Assembly (NCBI RefSeq): GCF_028369295.1
Contig: NZ_JAQMYP010000075.1
Span: 1-38,438, forward strand
Direction of reading: 5' to 3'
Source: Streptomyces sp. HD
Lineage (GTDB): Bacteria; Actinomycetota; Actinomycetes; Streptomycetales; Streptomycetaceae
Length of the DNA: 38,438 bases
How positions within the stretch are numbered: the first letter of the stretch is position 1; each line of letters starts with the position of its first letter. A program made the position numbers and the translations under genes. This document shows positions 29,852 to 38,438 of the stretch, one piece after another. The notes beneath the pieces are model-generated. The model ran no database searches and had not been told where the DNA came from. It saw only the letters and a program-made list of their open reading frames with translations.

Positions 29852-31561
29852 TCAGGCTTTGCTGTAGAGCACTCCGTCGGCCCAGACGTGGTCGGTACGG
29901 CCCCACTTCATGGCGGACGCGGCGTCCGGGAAGAAGCCGCTGCCGTTCAGGTTGGCGCTGGTGTTGCAGAGCACCGGGATGCCGCTCAGCCGGTGGTAGG
30001 CGCGCAGCACTTCCGCGAGCACGGGATCGTCCTCCGCGCTGACGGTCTGCAGCCGGGCGGTGCCGTCGAGGTGGGTGATGGCGGGCACCTTGTCCAGCCA
30101 GTCCGGGCGGACGTCGTGGTCGAAGAGCATGTAGGGGTCGGGTGTGCCCGGTTCGAAGATCTCGGGAGCGTGCTCGGTCAGACAGATCGGGGCGACGGGG
30201 CGGTAGTACTCACGGTCCTTGACCTCGTTCAGCACGTCTTTCATGGCCGGGTCCGTGGCAGTCCCGAGGATGCTGCGGGCACCCAGGGCACGCGGGCCGA
30301 GTTCGGCACGATCGCGCAGGAAGACCAACGGCTTGCCGCTCTCGTGCAGGATCCTGGCGACCTCGGCCGGCGAGCAGTCACGTGTCCGCCACCCGGCGGG
30401 CACCTCGGGGGTGGCGACCAGCGCCGGACCCAGCCGGGCGTGCCACTGCATGGCCGAGACGCCCTGGGTGTGGGCGTAGGAGGCACAGGCGGTACCGATG
30501 GCCGAGCCCGAGTCGTCCGGGAACGGTGGCACCCAGACGTCGTTGAAGAGCGGGTGTGCGCGAAGCGCGCTGTTCCACTTGATGTTGAGCGCGCAGCCGC
30601 CCGCGAAGGACAGGTTCCAGGGCCCGTCTCCCTTCCAACGACGGATCTTCTCGACGATCCGCTCGACCAGGAGGTCCTCCATGAACTGGTGCATGCTCGC
30701 CAGGACGTCCTCGTCCGAGACACCGAGTGCGGCGATCCGCTCGGCCGCCTCGCTCAGGTACGCGTGCACATACTGGTGCGAGGGTTCGCCGTTGCTGCCG
30801 CAGCCGATGACCCTGCGACGGTATTCGGCGACCTCCTTCGTGGGGGCCTCGAAGTGCTTGTGGAAGGTGTCCCGGATGGCTTCCTGGACTGCGTCCTTGG
30901 GCTGGCCGAGGGCGATGTAGGCCATCAGCTTTCCAGCGACCGAGAGGTCGTCCACGACCTGGGACCGGTCTTTGGTCTTGCGCGCCCACGGACCGAAGTA
31001 CTGGGCCGCCATCGCGTACGAGTGACCGATCAGCGGGAAGACCTCGCCGCCGTTCTCCACGGTGCCCTTCGCGGCATCGACGAAGTACAGCCGGGGGAAG
31101 CAGCCTCCGTCCCACACGAGCACGAAGGAGTTCTCGCCGCGCGCCGCGAAGGGGCTGGAACAGTAGGCGGCGGCGAAGTGACTCGACATGTGCACGAAGC
31201 TCTCGTACTTCACCAGGCTGCCGCCGATGGGGATCTCCCCCGTGAAGCCCGGCCGTACGAGGCTGTTGATGGTGTCGTTCTCGCGGTAGGGCGCGACCTT
31301 CAGTTCCAGGGGTGTGCCGTGGTCGAGAACGGAGAGGCGACCGAACTCCGCCCCGTCCCAGCCGTCGAGCGCCCAGTGGTCGACGTCGGACACCTTGAAG
31401 CCGTATTCGGCGAGGATCTCTGGTATGAGCCGAAGATCGGCCACCGGGCTGTAGCGCGCGTTGTTCGCCAGCTTCTGAACCTCGATGTTGAAGAGGAGCT
31501 TGTCGTCCTCCAACAGGGCCAGACCGCCGCTGTGGGTGAGCTTGAGGCCGGCTGTGATCAT
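29852..31561 (-). CDS. NodU/CmcH-family O-carbamoyltransferase
   Basis: A 569-residue enzyme expected to move a carbamoyl group from carbamoyl phosphate, via carbamoyl-AMP, to a hydroxyl group. The N-terminal Kae1-like domain has a metal-binding His pair in ESFVHMSSHFAAAY and a nucleotide stretch VLVWDGG. The C-terminal YrdC-like part has FAGGCALNIKWNS, RAELGPRALGARSILG and CNTSANLNGSGFF. The first strand is divergent: KLTHSGGLALLEDDKLL in place of the usual FHDSSAALV. The ATG at 31561 follows AGGAG and lies 11 bases after the methyltransferase. It implies that the final product carries a carbamate on a hydroxyl. Confidence 0.9.
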   Translation of the reverse strand: MITAGLKLTHSGGLALLEDDKLLFNIEVQKLANNARYSPVADLRLIPEILAEYGFKVSDVDHWALDGWDGAEFGRLSVLDHGTPLELKVAPYRENDTINSLVRPGFTGEIPIGGSLVKYESFVHMSSHFAAAYCSSPFAARGENSFVLVWDGGCFPRLYFVDAAKGTVENGGEVFPLIGHSYAMAAQYFGPWARKTKDRSQVVDDLSVAGKLMAYIALGQPKDAVQEAIRDTFHKHFEAPTKEVAEYRRRVIGCGSNGEPSHQYVHAYLSEAAERIAALGVSDEDVLASMHQFMEDLLVERIVEKIRRWKGDGPWNLSFAGGCALNIKWNSALRAHPLFNDVWVPPFPDDSGSAIGTACASYAHTQGVSAMQWHARLGPALVATPEVPAGWRTRDCSPAEVARILHESGKPLVFLRDRAELGPRALGARSILGTATDPAMKDVLNEVKDREYYRPVAPICLTEHAPEIFEPGTPDPYMLFDHDVRPDWLDKVPAITHLDGTARLQTVSAEDDPVLAEVLRAYHRLSGIPVLCNTSANLNGSGFFPDAASAMKWGRTDHVWADGVLYSKA

Positions 31562-31572
31562 AATCGTGTCTC

Positions 31573-32592
31573 CTAGGAGGTCTGCGTGCGCAGCAAGTTG
31601 GCGTTGCGGGCGTTGGCGCGGATCTGGTCCGCGCACCGCTCCAGTCCTGCGGAACCGCCGGAAAGCAGAGTGAAACCGGTGGGGCGGAGTTTGAGTTCGA
31701 CGCAGTGCAGCTGGGCGACCGGGTCAATTCGCTCGAACACGGCGCGCAGGCGCTCATTCGGAAAGAGCGTGCTGCTGGTCAGTGTGCCGAATTCACCTGC
31801 AGCCCATTCACCGGTGTTGATGAGAGCCGAGCCGCCGTCCCAGTTAATACCGTGAACGATAGTCCATTCGCAGCGACTACGGAAGAAGTCAGCGGCTTCC
31901 TGGAATCGATAGGCGTTGACGATGGGATGGATGTAGGCGTCGACATCGGCGGCGAGCTGGGCTTCCGCCGACGCTTCGGAGAAGGACGTACGAGTACCGT
32001 ACTGCTCCACGGACAGAGCCAGCCCCAGATCCGCCAGAACGGTGTCCGAAATTTCTTCGGGAGAATTCTTGAGCAGCACCTGAACCAGGTCACGGCTCAG
32101 CAGCCGGTCGAATTCACCGTACGGGTGGTAGTACCAGGTGTAGGCGACACCATCGGCCTTGAGGTGACGTTGCAGCCAGTCGGCGCCGCCGGCCGGATCG
32201 GCCAGATGGTGAATGACGCCGGTACTGGTGATGAGGTCGAAGTCGCGCCCCAGCGAGGCACCACCGATCTCGGCGTGCTGGAACCGCACGTTGTCACACT
32301 GATGCTTCGCGGCCAGTTCCCGGGCCACTGAAAGGGAATGCTCGCTGAAGTCTATACCGAGGAATTCGGTGTCGGGGTACTGAAGCGCGGTTCCGACGAG
32401 CCTGTGCCCCGTTCCACAACCGGCATCCAGCACCTGGCAGCCGTCGAGATCCGGCAATACCAGGTCCAGTCCCATGGCTACGTCATAGATGGGGTTCGTG
32501 TCGGAATTGGGCAGCGGGTACGGGAATTCCTCGTACATGGCGCGCACACCCGCCGAGGACGGCGAAAGTGCCCCACCGGGGGAAGTCGTCAT
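31573..32592 (-). CDS. SAM-dependent class I methyltransferase
   Basis: A 339-residue methyltransferase. The SAM-binding motif I is QVLDAGCGTGHRL, the acidic residue after strand 2 is in FLGIDFSEHS, and motif post-I to IV reads FDLITSTGVIHHLADP. The N-terminus MYEEFPYPLPNSDT resembles proteins in the class with a Tyr-Pro-rich opening. The C-terminal extension (about 200-339) is probably a substrate lid. ATG at 32592 follows AGGACT; GTG at 32628 would add 12 residues. It lies between the NRPS and the carbamoyltransferase, so O-, N- or C-methylation of the peptide or a precursor is possible. The substrate is unknown. Confidence 0.85.
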   Translation of the reverse strand: MTTSPGGALSPSSAGVRAMYEEFPYPLPNSDTNPIYDVAMGLDLVLPDLDGCQVLDAGCGTGHRLVGTALQYPDTEFLGIDFSEHSLSVARELAAKHQCDNVRFQHAEIGGASLGRDFDLITSTGVIHHLADPAGGADWLQRHLKADGVAYTWYYHPYGEFDRLLSRDLVQVLLKNSPEEISDTVLADLGLALSVEQYGTRTSFSEASAEAQLAADVDAYIHPIVNAYRFQEAADFFRSRCEWTIVHGINWDGGSALINTGEWAAGEFGTLTSSTLFPNERLRAVFERIDPVAQLHCVELKLRPTGFTLLSGGSAGLERCADQIRANARNANLLRTQTS

Positions 32593-32674
32593 AAATGGAG
32601 TCCTGTTGTGGGTGGATTGGAAACTCACTGGTCGGCAGGGGGCCGCGCGGGCGAGCCCGGCCCCCTTGCGGGCA

Positions 32675-38438
<5,764 letters not shown>

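Noticed and set aside
29048..31576. 842-codon open frame on the plus strand
   Set aside because: Antisense to the VOC, hydroxylase-like and carbamoyltransferase genes, which have clear motifs. Long antisense frames are usual in GC-rich DNA.

Overview
The window looks like high-GC Streptomyces (or a close actinomycete) DNA. Third codon positions are almost all G or C, an intact xylanase closely resembles Streptomyces XlnA, and there are a SigE-type sigma factor, CBM13 modules and large NRPS genes. Everything here comes from reading the sequence; no database search was run.

Left part (1-15.1 kb): a GH10 xylanase gene with a frameshift runs off the left edge. It is followed by a SigE-type sigma factor translationally coupled to a one-pass membrane protein. 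From about 2.65 to 9.5 kb lies accreted mobile DNA: an IS5-type element with a small secreted-peptide gene inside its ends; directly beside it a transposase-free cassette with nearly the same ends, carrying a three-repeat beta-trefoil-like protein gene; an IS5 transposase relic split in two by a 2.35 kb segment with repeated ends that carries a MarR regulator and an orphan extracellular binding protein; a DoxX membrane protein; and an IS1380 relic. From 9.7 to 15.0 kb is a hemicellulose module: XlnA-type xylanase plus CE1 esterase on the minus strand, and a GH62 arabinofuranosidase divergent on the plus strand, closed by a 17 bp perfect-stem terminator.

Right part (15.1-38.4 kb): thirteen minus-strand genes with overlapping or tightly spaced ends form one operon-like biosynthetic cluster that continues past the right edge. 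In transcription order: an NRPS (A tail-T-E-C-A-T-TE), a methyltransferase, a NodU/CmcH-type carbamoyltransferase, a VOC metalloenzyme, a protein resembling heme-dependent tyrosine 3-hydroxylases, a zinc alcohol dehydrogenase, a TauD-type dioxygenase, a ThDP 2-oxoacid decarboxylase-like enzyme, an MFS exporter, an A-T NRPS, a C-A-T-Reductase NRPS, an ATP-grasp ligase and a D-2-hydroxyacid dehydrogenase-like protein lacking its catalytic triad.

Working model (inference): the hydroxylase and VOC pair would turn tyrosine via DOPA into a ring-opened product that recloses to a pyrroline carrying a 2-oxoacid side chain, as in lincosamide, pyrrolobenzodiazepine and hormaomycin biosynthesis. Instead of the usual C-C hydrolase step, the ThDP enzyme, alcohol dehydrogenase and carbamoyltransferase could convert that side chain to aldehyde, alcohol and carbamate. 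The C-A-T-R adenylation domain has a proline-like pocket that could load such a proline analogue, and reductive release would give an aldehyde, imine or alcohol. A second NRPS line ends in a thioesterase, so the cluster has two chain-release domains.
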